This document shows positions 35,163 to 43,946 of a stretch of DNA of 64,000 nucleotides, piece after piece. The position numbers were made by a program, and so were the translations under genes. The notes under the pieces were generated by a model that saw only the letters and a list, made by a program, of their open reading frames with translations, was not told the DNA's origin and made no database searches. The stretch's first letter is position 1. Every line of letters begins with the position of its first letter. This DNA is from a candidate division FCPU426 bacterium (GTDB taxonomy: Bacteria; Oederibacteriota; JAAXVQ01; JAUVAV01): NCBI GenBank assembly GCA_030591525.1, contig JAUVAV010000013.1, forward strand, positions 1 to 64,000, given 5' to 3'.

Positions 35163-36101
35163 ATGAAGCAGCGGATTGCCCGACAGACGATAGCTATGCT
35201 GGTTTTTTGGTTGGGAAGTGTGGCTGCCGGTTTGGCGCTCGATGAGGTAGCATACCGGGCCGTGATGGATAAACGGAAAATCAAGCTTGATGGAAAAATT
35301 CAATACATGCTGGAGGTTGATTATCCGATTGATACTTCAGTGCCTAATATCACACCGCCCCCTTTCAGCCAATTTACTATTATCGATACTTACAAAGAAA
35401 CCAAAGAAATGGGTCAGGGCCAGGAGAAATTTCTGAGATTACAAATAAAGTGGCTGCTGGAGCCTAAGCAGGCCGGCCGTATTCCGGTTAGCTCCTCGAG
35501 GTTAGCATACCAGGATACCACCTCTAATTTACTGAAAACCGGCATGACCGGAGTGTTTTTTGTAGAAGTTGAAAAAGAAGGGGGGAAGCCTCCCCCTGTG
35601 GTTGAAAAAAAAATCATGTCATTTAAAGGCCGGGTATGGCTTATTGGGGTTATAGCTGCGCTAATTGCCGGCCTCGCTATCCTGATAAGCTTGTTTTTAT
35701 TGAGAATCAAAACGAAACCTTCCCCGGTCGCCCGCACGATAGAGCATGAAGTGCTGAGATCGCTAGAACAGACGGGTGAGCTTTTAGAGCAGGAAAAGGT
35801 CGGGGAATATTACGCATTACTTACCAGGATCTTGCTGGAGTATATTAAGGATAAATTCGGATTGGAGGCCTATGTACTTTCCACCGGCCTGCTATTGGAA
35901 AAACTTTCCCACTTTCGAATTCCTAAAGAGCATATAATCCGGCTGGAAGATTTTTTCCGGGTGGCGGATAAGGTCAAATTCGCCGGCCATATACCGGAAA
36001 GTGAAGAAACGTTGCGTTTGCATACCATGGTAAAAGATTTTATCAAAGCCGGCCGAGCCGTCAAGCCTAAAGAAATCGGAGGGAGAGAGAACCATGCCTG
36101 A
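35163..36101 (+). CDS. BatD/DUF4381-like membrane protein (Bat operon II)
   Basis: 312 residues from ATG 35163, right after GGAGGATGG; the earlier ORF-track start lacks an RBS and would hide the signal peptide. Signal peptide to about GLALDE. An N-terminal Ig-like domain (RAVMDKRKIKLDGKIQYMLEV) is followed by a membrane helix (about 180-205) and a cytoplasmic DUF4381-like domain (EYYALLTRILLEYIKDKFGLEA, KVKFAGHIP). It is a paralogue of the first gene of operon I (same order and V(K)FA.(F/H) motif). It overlaps moxR by 8 bp. Confidence 0.72.
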   Translation: MKQRIARQTIAMLVFWLGSVAAGLALDEVAYRAVMDKRKIKLDGKIQYMLEVDYPIDTSVPNITPPPFSQFTIIDTYKETKEMGQGQEKFLRLQIKWLLEPKQAGRIPVSSSRLAYQDTTSNLLKTGMTGVFFVEVEKEGGKPPPVVEKKIMSFKGRVWLIGVIAALIAGLAILISLFLLRIKTKPSPVARTIEHEVLRSLEQTGELLEQEKVGEYYALLTRILLEYIKDKFGLEAYVLSTGLLLEKLSHFRIPKEHIIRLEDFFRVADKVKFAGHIPESEETLRLHTMVKDFIKAGRAVKPKEIGGRENHA

Positions 36102-37077
36102 AGTCCGCGAACTGGATAGAAAAGGAAAGGAACTGAGTAAAACTCTTAATCGTATAATGACGGAGTCCCGGAAAGTGCTGGTCGGACAGCCGGAAATGAT
36201 CCGGGGGCTTTTAATGGGTTTGCTTACCCAGGGACACATCCTTATAGAGGGGGTTCCGGGACTGGCTAAAACCCTGTCGGTCATGACGCTCTCATCCTGC
36301 ATGCAAGCCAAATTTTCCCGGATACAATTTACCCCTGATCTGCTGCCCTCTGATATTATTGGTACGAATATTTATAATGCCAAGACAGCCGAATTTTCCA
36401 TTAAAAAGGGGCCGATTTTTGCCAACATCATACTGGCGGATGAAATCAACCGGGCGGCCGCCAAGGTACAATCGGCTTTGCTGGAAGCCATGCAAGAGAA
36501 GCAGGTTACTATTGGCGGAAAAACCTTTAAATTAGATCAACCGTTTTTGGTGCTGGCTACTCAGAACCCGATTGAATCCGAGGGGACCTACACTCTGCCC
36601 GAGGCCCAGGTGGACCGCTTTATGTTCAAGATTCGTGTAAGTTATCCCACGGCCGAGGACGAGCTGGAAATCATTAATCGTTTTACGCAGGGGGAGAATC
36701 CTGTGGCCTCGGCGGTATGCAAACCCGAAGATATGGTTATGGCCCGCGAAGCCATTAATGATGTTTTTATTGATGAAAAAATCAAGCGTTACATCGTGGA
36801 CCTGGTTTTTGCAACCCGTTATCCCGAACGCTATGGGTTGAAAATCAAGAACCTGATCCAGTATGGAGCCAGCCCCCGGGCTTCGCTTTATTTGACGATT
36901 GGAAGTAAGGGCAACGCTTTTTTGGAAGGACGCGGTTACGTTACACCGGATGATGTTAAATCAGTAGCCTATGATGTTTTTCGCCACCGTATCCTGGTAA
37001 GCTACGAAGCCGAGGCCGAAGAGACCACTTCTGAGAATATCATTGATGAAATACTCAAGAACATAAAAGTGCCATAG
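36094..37077 (+). CDS. moxR: MoxR-family AAA+ ATPase
   Basis: 327 residues. Walker A EGVPGLAKT, Walker B ILADEINRA, sensor region LATQNPIESEGTYTLPEAQ and the arginine pattern DRFMFKI are all classical MoxR. It is a chaperone-like ATPase that acts on VWA-domain partners, here the DUF58 and Bat proteins. It is the only MoxR for two Bat sets in this window. The final G of its stop codon is also the first base of the GTAGGGG palindrome at 37077. Confidence 0.93.
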   Translation: MPEVRELDRKGKELSKTLNRIMTESRKVLVGQPEMIRGLLMGLLTQGHILIEGVPGLAKTLSVMTLSSCMQAKFSRIQFTPDLLPSDIIGTNIYNAKTAEFSIKKGPIFANIILADEINRAAAKVQSALLEAMQEKQVTIGGKTFKLDQPFLVLATQNPIESEGTYTLPEAQVDRFMFKIRVSYPTAEDELEIINRFTQGENPVASAVCKPEDMVMAREAINDVFIDEKIKRYIVDLVFATRYPERYGLKIKNLIQYGASPRASLYLTIGSKGNAFLEGRGYVTPDDVKSVAYDVFRHRILVSYEAEAEETTSENIIDEILKNIKVP

Positions 37078-37147
37078 TAGGGGGCGGGTTCCAAACCCGC
37101 CCAAAGGAATTGTAAATCGTAGGGGCGGACTTCCATGTCCGCCCAAT
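37077..37147. repeat. Two GTAGGGGC-family palindromes
   Basis: GTAGGGGGCGGGTT..AACCCGCCC (37077-37104) and GTAGGGGCGGAC..GTCCGCCC (about 37120-37144) fill the gap between moxR and the DUF58 gene. Confidence 0.65.
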
Positions 37148-37172
37148 GACGGTTACCCAATGAGGATCTGCC

Positions 37173-38060
37173 ATGCAGCTGAATCTCAAAGAAGTATTAA
37201 AACAGGTTAAAAAAATCGAGATCATCAACCGTATCCTGGTGGAAAATGTGCTGCGGGGCGCCTATCGCTCGAGTTTTAAAGGTCAGGGTATGGAGTTTGC
37301 CGATGTCCGGGAGTATGTGGAAGGCGATGACGTTCGTACTATTGACTGGAATGTTACGGCCCGCACCAATGTTCCTCACGTTAAACAGTTTATAGAAGAA
37401 CGCGAGATGACCGTTTTATTGTTGATGGATGCATCGGCCTCAATGGATTTCGGGACGATTAACCGCGTAAAACGGCAGTTGGCAGTGGAATTTTGCGCAT
37501 CCCTCGCTTTTTCCGCGATTAAAAATAATGACCGCGTAGGGTTGGTGCTTTTTACCGACCGGATTGAGCACTTTCTTCCCCCCAAAAAGGGAAGGATGCA
37601 TACCATGCGGTTGATACGCGATATGATCTACTTTCAGTCCCGCTCCCGGAACACGGACCTGAACTGTGTATTGGAATTTTTAACCCATTTGGTTAAAAAA
37701 AAATGTACTGCTTTTCTAATCTCCGATTTTTTGTCCGGGATTAATTTTGAAGAGAATCTCCGCCGGGCCAACTTCCGGCATGATCTTAACGCTGTGGTAT
37801 TGACGGATCAGCGGGAGCGCGAAATGCCGAATGTCGGTATCCTGGAACTGCAGGAACCGGAAAGCGGAAAACGCGTGGTTATTGATACCGGGAGCCGGCG
37901 GGCCCGGGAGCAGTTTAATCATTTTTCCCGGGAGCATCGTAAAAAGCTCATGGCCTTGTTTAAACGCTGCCGGGTTGATTCCGTAGATCTGGATACCGCC
38001 AAATCGTATGTGGATGTCATAGTGGCATTTTTCCGAAAACGCCTGAGGCGGCGCCGGTGA
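37173..38060 (+). CDS. DUF58 (VWA-like) protein
   Basis: 295 residues, no membrane segment. The DUF58 hallmark is present (GMEFADVREYVEGDDVRTIDWN), followed by a VWA-like domain with the MIDAS residues in LLMDASASM. It is normally encoded next to MoxR and Bat proteins and is thought to be a client of MoxR. The C-terminus is basic (FFRKRLRRRR). It overlaps the next gene by 4 bp. Confidence 0.9.
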   Translation: MQLNLKEVLKQVKKIEIINRILVENVLRGAYRSSFKGQGMEFADVREYVEGDDVRTIDWNVTARTNVPHVKQFIEEREMTVLLLMDASASMDFGTINRVKRQLAVEFCASLAFSAIKNNDRVGLVLFTDRIEHFLPPKKGRMHTMRLIRDMIYFQSRSRNTDLNCVLEFLTHLVKKKCTAFLISDFLSGINFEENLRRANFRHDLNAVVLTDQREREMPNVGILELQEPESGKRVVIDTGSRRAREQFNHFSREHRKKLMALFKRCRVDSVDLDTAKSYVDVIVAFFRKRLRRRR

Positions 38061-39055
38061 AATGGCATAATCTTACTCTTTTATGGATGGTCTTGCCGGC
38101 GCTCGCCATGGCCTGGCTGGTCTGGCGCGGACGGCGGTGGCGGCGGGGTATTACTTTCAGCTATGGGGAGGTACTGGACGGCTGCCGGCCGACCCTGGCG
38201 GTCCGCCTGCGCTGGCTGCCCGCAGGTTTGCGCTGGCTGGCTGTCGGCCTGCTGCTGATAGCGGTTATTCGTCCCCAAGTCCTGATGGGGGAGGATGAGG
38301 TAAAACTTAAAGGTGTTAATATAATGCTGGTTACGGATTTGTCCGGTTCCATGATAGCCGAGGATTTAAAACCCAGCCGTATTACCGCCGAAAAGAAAGT
38401 ACTGACTGATTTTGTCCGCCGCATCAAGCATGATAATGTGGGCCTCGTGGTCTTCGGGGCCAAGAGTTTCACCCAATCGCCCCTCACCATGGATTATGAA
38501 ATCCTGGCGAATGCCATTGAGGAACTGGATTTAAATACAGTTGATGCCGACGGCACGGCCATCGGCGACGGTATTTTGACCGCAGTCAACCGTCTTTCCA
38601 GGTGCAGGGGCCAGACCAATGTGATTATTCTTGCGACTGATGGCACGAATAATCGCGGTGAAGACCCGCTTAGGGCCGCCGAGATCGCGGCGGCCCGGCA
38701 AATACGTATATACCTGGTGGGTATCGGTGCCCGGGGAGGAGCGCCGGTTTATACCACGGATCAATTCGGCATGAAACAACCATACGTCCGGAATGGTCAA
38801 GCCATGCGCTGGGATGAGCCTCAGGATAAGGTCTTGCAGCAGATCGCCGCTAAAACCGGCGGAGCTTATTTCAGGGCTGCGGACGAAAAAGCCCTGGATG
38901 CCATCTATGCTCAAATCAATCAATTAATTAAAGATGAGAAAAAACGCCGGGATCCCCATTATAAAGAAATCTTTCCCTGGTTTTTGATGGCCGCCTTGGC
39001 CGGTTTGTTTCTGGAGGTTTTGCTGCGCACGACCTGGCTGAGGGCTTTGACATGA
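38057..39055 (+). CDS. batA: BatA-like VWA membrane protein (operon II)
   Basis: 332 residues, start ATG in the GTGAAATG context (GTG 38057 in frame, overlapping the DUF58 stop). N-terminal helices about 5-20 and 55-72, VWA domain with MIDAS LVTDLSGSM, GTAIGDGIL and ATDGTNNRGE, and a C-terminal helix (FPWFLMAALAGLFLEVLL). The YLVGIGARGGAPV loop is typical of BatA. It forms a near copy in architecture of the operon I gene at 32173. Confidence 0.87.
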   Translation: MKWHNLTLLWMVLPALAMAWLVWRGRRWRRGITFSYGEVLDGCRPTLAVRLRWLPAGLRWLAVGLLLIAVIRPQVLMGEDEVKLKGVNIMLVTDLSGSMIAEDLKPSRITAEKKVLTDFVRRIKHDNVGLVVFGAKSFTQSPLTMDYEILANAIEELDLNTVDADGTAIGDGILTAVNRLSRCRGQTNVIILATDGTNNRGEDPLRAAEIAAARQIRIYLVGIGARGGAPVYTTDQFGMKQPYVRNGQAMRWDEPQDKVLQQIAAKTGGAYFRAADEKALDAIYAQINQLIKDEKKRRDPHYKEIFPWFLMAALAGLFLEVLLRTTWLRALT

Positions 39056-40092
39056 AAGGATTGACCCTGCTGGCGCCGGACATGCTCTGGCTGTTTTTGC
39101 TGGTGCCGGTTTTTGCCATGCTGCAGTGGAGGGGAAACCGGCAGCGTCTCCGGAGCCGGGAGCGTTTCAGCGATCCCGGACTTTTCAGGGGTTTAAATCC
39201 GGCCGGGAGGCGAAGCGATTTAAGAGCTGTGATGGCGCTGGGAGTATATTTAACCGCCGTGGGATTTCTCATTCTGGGACTATGCCGTCCGGCGGGAAAT
39301 CCCCGCTGGGAGGAAGAAACTTTAGTCCGCCGGGGAGTGGATATCATGCTGTTGGTCGATCTCTCTTCTTCCATGAAAGCCACGGATCTTAAGCCGAATC
39401 GCATGCAGGCCGTCAAGTCGGCGGTTAAGCATTTTATCGATCAGTTGGGCAATGACCGGGTGGGATTAACCATATTTGCCGGCTCAGTATCTTTGCAATC
39501 GCCCCTGACCATGGACTACAATACTGTTAAGATGATGGTGGATATTATTAATACCGATTTTCTGCCCAAGGATGGTACCGCGCTCGGTAGTGCGATTAAT
39601 TTTGCTCTGGAAAAGATCAATGAGCATAAGCGGAAAAACGCGGTCATGATCCTGCTGACTGACGGCGAAAACACCTGCGGCCAATCACCCCAAGACGCCG
39701 CAATCAGAGCCCAACAGGCCGGTACCCGAATATTTACTATCGGCGTAGGCACACCCGAAGGCGCCATGATTCCGGAAGGCGTGGATAGCCGGGGAAATTC
39801 CGTATATAAAAAGCATAAAGGCGAGCCGGTTATTACCCGGCTGGATGTAGGACTGCTGCAGGACATAGCCGCCCAAACCAAAGGGAAATATTATGCGGCC
39901 AAGACTCATCAAGCCTTACAGGATGCCTATACCGATATCAGCCGTTTAACCAAGACCGAACATACGGAAAAATCCAAAAAAATGAAATATCAGGAGTATT
40001 ACGTGTGGTTTGTATTAGTATCTTTCTTATTGCTCTTAACCGCTATTGGTCTGGAGCAAAAATGGATATGGGATGGGATAAAGAGGAATTGA
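39052..40092 (+). CDS. batB: BatB/BatA-like VWA membrane protein (operon II)
   Basis: 346 residues, overlapping the previous stop by 4 bp (ATGA). N-terminal helix MLWLFLLVPVFAML, second helix about 60-80, VWA domain with MIDAS LLVDLSSSM, GTALGSAI and LTDGENTCG. The loop TIGVGTPEGAMIPEG is BatA/BatB-like. C-terminal helix VWFVLVSFLLLLTAI. Works with BatA and the TPR protein that follows. Confidence 0.85.
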   Translation: MKGLTLLAPDMLWLFLLVPVFAMLQWRGNRQRLRSRERFSDPGLFRGLNPAGRRSDLRAVMALGVYLTAVGFLILGLCRPAGNPRWEEETLVRRGVDIMLLVDLSSSMKATDLKPNRMQAVKSAVKHFIDQLGNDRVGLTIFAGSVSLQSPLTMDYNTVKMMVDIINTDFLPKDGTALGSAINFALEKINEHKRKNAVMILLTDGENTCGQSPQDAAIRAQQAGTRIFTIGVGTPEGAMIPEGVDSRGNSVYKKHKGEPVITRLDVGLLQDIAAQTKGKYYAAKTHQALQDAYTDISRLTKTEHTEKSKKMKYQEYYVWFVLVSFLLLLTAIGLEQKWIWDGIKRN

Positions 40093-40102
40093 ATAACTTG
40101 AA

Positions 40103-40879
40103 ATGAAAAAAATGCTGCGATTTATTATTGGTCTGCAAATTATTATTTTCGGGGCGCATCTAACCGGATGCGCTCAACGCCAATTTTCTCTGGGAAACCA
40201 GGCCATGAGGGATTTTAACTACCATGAGGCGATAACCCAGTATGATAGAGCTCTCAAAGCGGATGCTTCCATGTATGAAGCTCATTATAATATGGGAAAT
40301 GCCCTTATGCGTCTGCGCCACTATAGACAGGCGGTTACAGCTTATGAGAAGGCTCTGAAACTTAAACCGGATGACGAGGATGTTAAGCATAACCTTGAAA
40401 TTGCCCGCAAGCAGTTGAAAAAAAACCAATCCGGCGGTGGCGGCGGTGGCGGCGGTGGCGGTGGTCAAGGTCAGCCGCAGGGTCAGCCGCAGGGCCAGCC
40501 GGAAGGCCAGCCGGAAGGCCAGCCGCAAGGCCAGCCGCAAGGTCAGCCGCAAGGCCAGCCGGAAGGTCAGCCGCAAGGTCAGCCGGAAGGCCAGCCGCAA
40601 GGCCAGCCGGAAGGCCAGCCGGAAGGCCAGCCGCAAGGTCAGCCGCAAGGTCAGCCGCAAGGTCAGCCGCAAGGTCAGCCGCAGAGCCAGCCACCCCCGC
40701 AGGGGGGAGACAGACCGCAGACAAAGCAGCCGCCTCCCTTACCGCAGGAAATGCAGGATAAATTAGACCAGGCAGAAAAGGAAGACCGTAACCAACAGCG
40801 CCAGAAACAGCAAAGAAGAAAACAGGACGATAAAAGCGGATTCAATGATTCCTGGCGCCAGGAGGAAAAAAACTGGTGA
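40103..40879 (+). CDS. BatC-like TPR lipoprotein with Gly-Gln-Pro repeat region (operon II)
   Basis: 258 residues. A lipobox (HLTG-C) suggests a lipoprotein. Two TPR units at about 30-100 (GNQAMRDFNYHEAITQYDRAL, AHYNMGNALMRLRHYRQAV). Then a run of 11 Gly, then 18 tetrapeptides GQP(Q/E), then a Pro/Gln-rich part and a charged tail (FNDSWRQEEKNW). The repeat is flexible and extended. It fits BatC/BatE-like TPR proteins by place and TPRs, and its W-R-Q-E-E-K-N-W end recalls the basic or charged tails of that family. It overlaps ruvC by 4 bp. Confidence 0.78.
   Translation: MKKMLRFIIGLQIIIFGAHLTGCAQRQFSLGNQAMRDFNYHEAITQYDRALKADASMYEAHYNMGNALMRLRHYRQAVTAYEKALKLKPDDEDVKHNLEIARKQLKKNQSGGGGGGGGGGGQGQPQGQPQGQPEGQPEGQPQGQPQGQPQGQPEGQPQGQPEGQPQGQPEGQPEGQPQGQPQGQPQGQPQGQPQSQPPPQGGDRPQTKQPPPLPQEMQDKLDQAEKEDRNQQRQKQQRRKQDDKSGFNDSWRQEEKNW
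40469..40684 (+). repeat. In-frame 12-bp tandem repeat, 18 units (GQPQ/GQPE)
   Basis: The unit is GGTCAGCCGCAA or GGCCAGCCGGAA, always 12 bp, so length changes by whole units keep the reading frame. The - strand and +1 frames also lack stops here, which explains several long shadow ORFs in the ORF track. Confidence 0.95.
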
Positions 40880-41379
40880 GCAAAGCACTCTCTGTTTTAG
40901 GTATTGATCCTGGGTATGGGCGTTGTGGATGGGGATTGGTAGAGGTGGAGCATAATCGTCTTCAAAGCCGCGGTTATGGCGTGATCGAAACATCCAGCCG
41001 GGAATCATTTCCCAGAAGGTTGTTTTTACTGCATGAACAAATAAGGAAAATAATCCGGCAGTATGCGCCGGATGAATCCGCGGTTGAAGAATTATTTTTT
41101 TCGCGGAATGTTAAGACCGCGATTGATGTGGGTCAAGCCCGGGGCGTAGTAATATTAACCTGTGAGCAGGCCGAAATCGAGATAGCGGAATACAAACCGG
41201 TCGAGGTAAAGATGGCCGTAACCGGATATGGAGCTGCTTCCAAAACGCAGATTCAGAGTATGGTTAAAATGCTGCTGGGATTAAAAAAAGCTCCGCGCCT
41301 GGATGATGCGGCAGATGCTTTGGCAGTGGCTATTTGCCATGCTCATTCCAGGACACAACGAAAGTTGGCATTGCAATGA
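40876..41379 (+). CDS. ruvC: Holliday junction resolvase RuvC
   Basis: 167 residues from GTG 40876, overlapping the previous stop (GTGA). The four acidic catalytic positions are visible: Asp in LGIDPGYGRCGWG, Glu in VEELFF, and Asp residues in RLDDAADALAVAICH. Length and motifs are normal. It cuts the Holliday junction held by RuvAB, whose genes follow after a palindrome-filled gap. Confidence 0.96.
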   Translation: MSKALSVLGIDPGYGRCGWGLVEVEHNRLQSRGYGVIETSSRESFPRRLFLLHEQIRKIIRQYAPDESAVEELFFSRNVKTAIDVGQARGVVILTCEQAEIEIAEYKPVEVKMAVTGYGAASKTQIQSMVKMLLGLKKAPRLDDAADALAVAICHAHSRTQRKLALQ

Positions 41380-41407
41380 TGCGGTTCAGACAGTAGTAAA
41401 ACCTCCC

Positions 41408-41497
41408 GTCATTCCGGCATGATTTTAGCCGGAATCCAGAAAAGTGCTGTAATACAAGCAAAAATATTTCCTGGATACCGGCTTTCGCCGGTATGAC
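41408..41497. repeat. Dispersed inverted-repeat element, GTCATTCC family
   Basis: GTCATTCCGGC...GCCGGAATCCAG at the left and CTGGATACCGGC...GCCGGTATGACG at the right form an outer inverted repeat, each half being a hairpin itself. It lies between ruvC and ruvA. Confidence 0.65.
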
Positions 41498-41588
41498 GAG
41501 CTTAACTTGTCGTTTCCGCAACAGATACTGGTTACTGTCTAAAGTACAGCATTGCAATGATACTCAATTTCTGATAGGATTTTTTATT

Positions 41589-42191
41589 ATGATAGCTTTT
41601 TTAAAGGGTCTATTGGATTCCAGACGGGAAGACGGCTGTATAGTGGATGTTAACGGCATGGGATACGAGGTCAGCATGCCGGCTTCGGACCTGGACCGCC
41701 TGCCTCCGGCCGGGGAGCCGGTTACCATATATACCTGGTACCTTCAGCGGGAAAATGAAGTACAGCTTTTTGGATTCCTGGATTCCGGGGATCGCCGGCT
41801 TTTTAAACTTCTGCTGGGTGTAACCGGCATAGGACCGAAAGTAGCCCTGGCCGTTCTTTCCGGTCTTTCCCAATCCCAGCTTGAGCAGGCCGTGCTCCAA
41901 CAGGACGTGAATGCGCTTTCCCGGCTGCCGGGTATCGGGCGAAAGACCGCGGAGCGGCTGCTATGGGAATTAAAAGATAAGTTGAAAATTTCGCAATGGG
42001 AATCGCCCCGCATAACCGGGCATGAACGGGAAGATTACAGCGAAGCTCTGGAAGCCTTGATCGCCCTGGGCTACTCGGCAGTGGCGGCCCGTGGGGCTCT
42101 GCAAAAAGTGATGGATCAAGAACTGCCTCCCCGGGAGGAGGGCAAAGACCGGGTTGCGGAATTAGTGCGGCTGGGATTAAAGCATTGCTGA
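41589..42191 (+). CDS. ruvA: Holliday junction DNA helicase subunit RuvA
   Basis: 200 residues from ATG 41589 (MIAFLKGLLD), the conserved RuvA start; the ORF-track start at 41493 runs through the palindrome. Domain I OB-fold (1-63), domain II with two helix-hairpin-helix motifs (TGIGPKVALAVLSG, LPGIGRKTAERLL) and domain III (about 150-200, YSEALEALIALGYS) are all present. It binds the four-way junction and recruits RuvB. A weak AGGA lies about 11 nt upstream. Confidence 0.96.
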   Translation: MIAFLKGLLDSRREDGCIVDVNGMGYEVSMPASDLDRLPPAGEPVTIYTWYLQRENEVQLFGFLDSGDRRLFKLLLGVTGIGPKVALAVLSGLSQSQLEQAVLQQDVNALSRLPGIGRKTAERLLWELKDKLKISQWESPRITGHEREDYSEALEALIALGYSAVAARGALQKVMDQELPPREEGKDRVAELVRLGLKHC

Positions 42192-42297
42192 TAGGGGCGT
42201 TTAATTAAACGCCCCTACGATATACTAAAGGAATTTTGTTAACGGTTCATTATGTCATCACCGGCAGTTGTAGGGGCGACGCATGCGTCGCACCTAC
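42191..42297. repeat. Two GTAGGGGC-family palindromes between ruvA and ruvB
   Basis: ATAGGGGCGTTTAATTAAACGCCCCTAC-type hairpin at 42191-42218 and a second one (GTAGGGGCGACGCATG..) at 42270-42297. The first begins in the ruvA stop codon region. Confidence 0.65.
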
Positions 42298-42339
42298 ATT
42301 CCATGGATGGATTTGTTAATATAGAAGAGGAGAAGTATT

Positions 42340-43383
42340 TTGGCGGATTTGAAAAAAAAACCAGACCAGGATCGTCTGGTAAATAATCAATCATCGGGCC
42401 GGGAGCGGGTAAGGGAGATTTCGATCAGGCCCTCCTGCCTGGATGATTTTGTGGGACAGTCCAAGGTAGTAGGCGCGCTGAAAGTATTTATCCAGGCCGC
42501 CCGGAAACGCCAAGAGCCGCTGGATCACGTGCTTTTTTTAGGGCCTCCCGGATTGGGTAAAACCACCTTGGCCATGATTATGGCTCATGAAATGGGTGTG
42601 CATATCAAGATCACCTCCGGGCCGGCCATTGAAAGACCCGGTGATCTGGCCGCTATTCTCACTAATCTTCAACCGAATGATATTTTATTTATTGATGAAA
42701 TCCACCGCTTGAACCGGACGGTAGAGGAAATACTGTATCCGGCGCTGGAAGATTTCGCCCTGGACATCGTGATCGGCAAAGGCCCCAGCGCGCGTTCCAT
42801 CAGGCTGGATCTGCCGGCTTTCACCCTGATCGGTGCGACCACGCGGGCCGGACTGATTACCAGTCCCTTGCGCGACCGCTTTGGTGTTTCCCACCGGCTG
42901 GATTTTTATTCGGCCGAAGAACTGCAAACCATTGTAACCCGTTCAGCCTCTCTTCTGGATTTAAACACCGAGTCCGCGGGCGCCTTTGAAATCGCGCGCC
43001 GTTCCCGGGGTACTCCCCGGATTGCCAACCGCTTGTTAAAACGCGTACGCGATTATGTCCAGGTACAGGGGGACATGCTGGTTGATAAATCCCGGGCGTC
43101 GCGGGCTCTGGATATGATGGAAATAGATACCCAGGGATTGGATGTAATGGACCGGCGTTTGTTGAGCGTTATAATTGATAATTTTAACGGCGGGCCCGTG
43201 GGCATTGAGACTCTGGCCGTGGCTCTGGGAGAGGAAACCGGCACTCTGGAAGATGTCTATGAGCCTTTTTTAATTCAAATCGGTTATTTGCAGCGTACCC
43301 TCTCCGGCCGGCGGGTTACTCCAGCAGGGCTTAAGCATTTGGGCCGGCCCATACATCAGGCGCAGCAAGAAAAATTACTATGA
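42340..43383 (+). CDS. ruvB: Holliday junction helicase RuvB
   Basis: 347 residues from TTG 42340, set by GAGGAG 9 nt upstream. Walker [13 protein letters not shown], Walker [11 protein letters not shown], sensor 1 [10 protein letters not shown], arginine finger LRDRFG, and the C-terminal winged helix ([18 protein letters not shown]). Length normal. It is the motor that drives branch migration with RuvA. The stop overlaps the ATG of the NUDIX gene. Confidence 0.97.
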   Translation: MADLKKKPDQDRLVNNQSSGRERVREISIRPSCLDDFVGQSKVVGALKVFIQAARKRQEPLDHVLFLGPPGLGKTTLAMIMAHEMGVHIKITSGPAIERPGDLAAILTNLQPNDILFIDEIHRLNRTVEEILYPALEDFALDIVIGKGPSARSIRLDLPAFTLIGATTRAGLITSPLRDRFGVSHRLDFYSAEELQTIVTRSASLLDLNTESAGAFEIARRSRGTPRIANRLLKRVRDYVQVQGDMLVDKSRASRALDMMEIDTQGLDVMDRRLLSVIIDNFNGGPVGIETLAVALGEETGTLEDVYEPFLIQIGYLQRTLSGRRVTPAGLKHLGRPIHQAQQEKLL

Positions 43384-43835
43384 CTGCCAAAATTAAAAAA
43401 AATCCGCGTATCCGGCTGGCCGGGGTGGTCACCCGGGGCAACAGCATACTGCTGGTAAAGCATCAACGGGCCGGGCGTGAATATTATGTACTGCCGGGCG
43501 GCGGGCTCGAATGGGGAGAAAGTTGCGAAGCCGGGTTAGCCCGCGAGTTCAGGGAGGAACTGGAGCTTGAGGTGGCAGTGGGAAATTTGCTCATAGTCAG
43601 CGAGTCGATTGAACCTCAAGGGCAGCGGCATATTCTGGATTTAACTTTCAAGGCGAGGATAATTGGCGGAAGCTTAAAACTTAATCCCGATAGCCGTCTT
43701 AAGGGCGTGGACTGGGTTTCCCGCGAGAAGTTAATGAACCTGAGATTTTATCCTGAAATCCGGAAAGACCTGTTAAAAGCGTGGCAAGAGAGGTTTAGGT
43801 CGGGAATTACAGTAATGCCGACTGCCTGGAATTAA
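43380..43835 (+). CDS. NUDIX hydrolase
   Basis: 151 residues, ATGA overlap with ruvB. The Nudix box is complete: [26 protein letters not shown], matching GX5EX7REUXEEXGU. The substrate cannot be read from the sequence; nucleoside diphosphate derivatives are usual. Cytoplasmic, no other domain. Co-transcription with ruvB suggests DNA repair or nucleotide-pool cleaning, but that is inference. Confidence 0.9.
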   Translation: MTAKIKKNPRIRLAGVVTRGNSILLVKHQRAGREYYVLPGGGLEWGESCEAGLAREFREELELEVAVGNLLIVSESIEPQGQRHILDLTFKARIIGGSLKLNPDSRLKGVDWVSREKLMNLRFYPEIRKDLLKAWQERFRSGITVMPTAWN

Positions 43836-43844
43836 TTATAAATC

Positions 43845-43914
43845 GTAGGGGCGGACTTTCATGTCCACCCAAAAGAATTTGAAATTGTAGGGGCGGCCCC
43901 CTGTGGCCGCCCAA
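43845..43914. repeat. Two GTAGGGGC-family palindromes
   Basis: GTAGGGGCGGAC..GTCCACCC (43845-43870) and GTAGGGGCGGCC..GGCCGCCC (43887-43912), separated by A-rich DNA, between the NUDIX and the phosphatidyltransferase genes. Confidence 0.65.
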
Positions 43915-43946
43915 AGAATTGAAAACACCAGGAGCGGGCAAATATC

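Noticed and set aside
40469-40684. Possible CRISPR-like array
   Set aside because: The units are adjacent with no spacers and code for GQP(Q/E) in frame.
40160-40724. Long - strand ORFs (170 and 113 residues) and a +1 ORF rich in R/L/S/K/A over the 12-bp repeat
   Set aside because: They arise because the 12-bp tandem repeat lacks stops in other frames; no RBS, composition is pure repeat, and the + frame carries the TPR gene.
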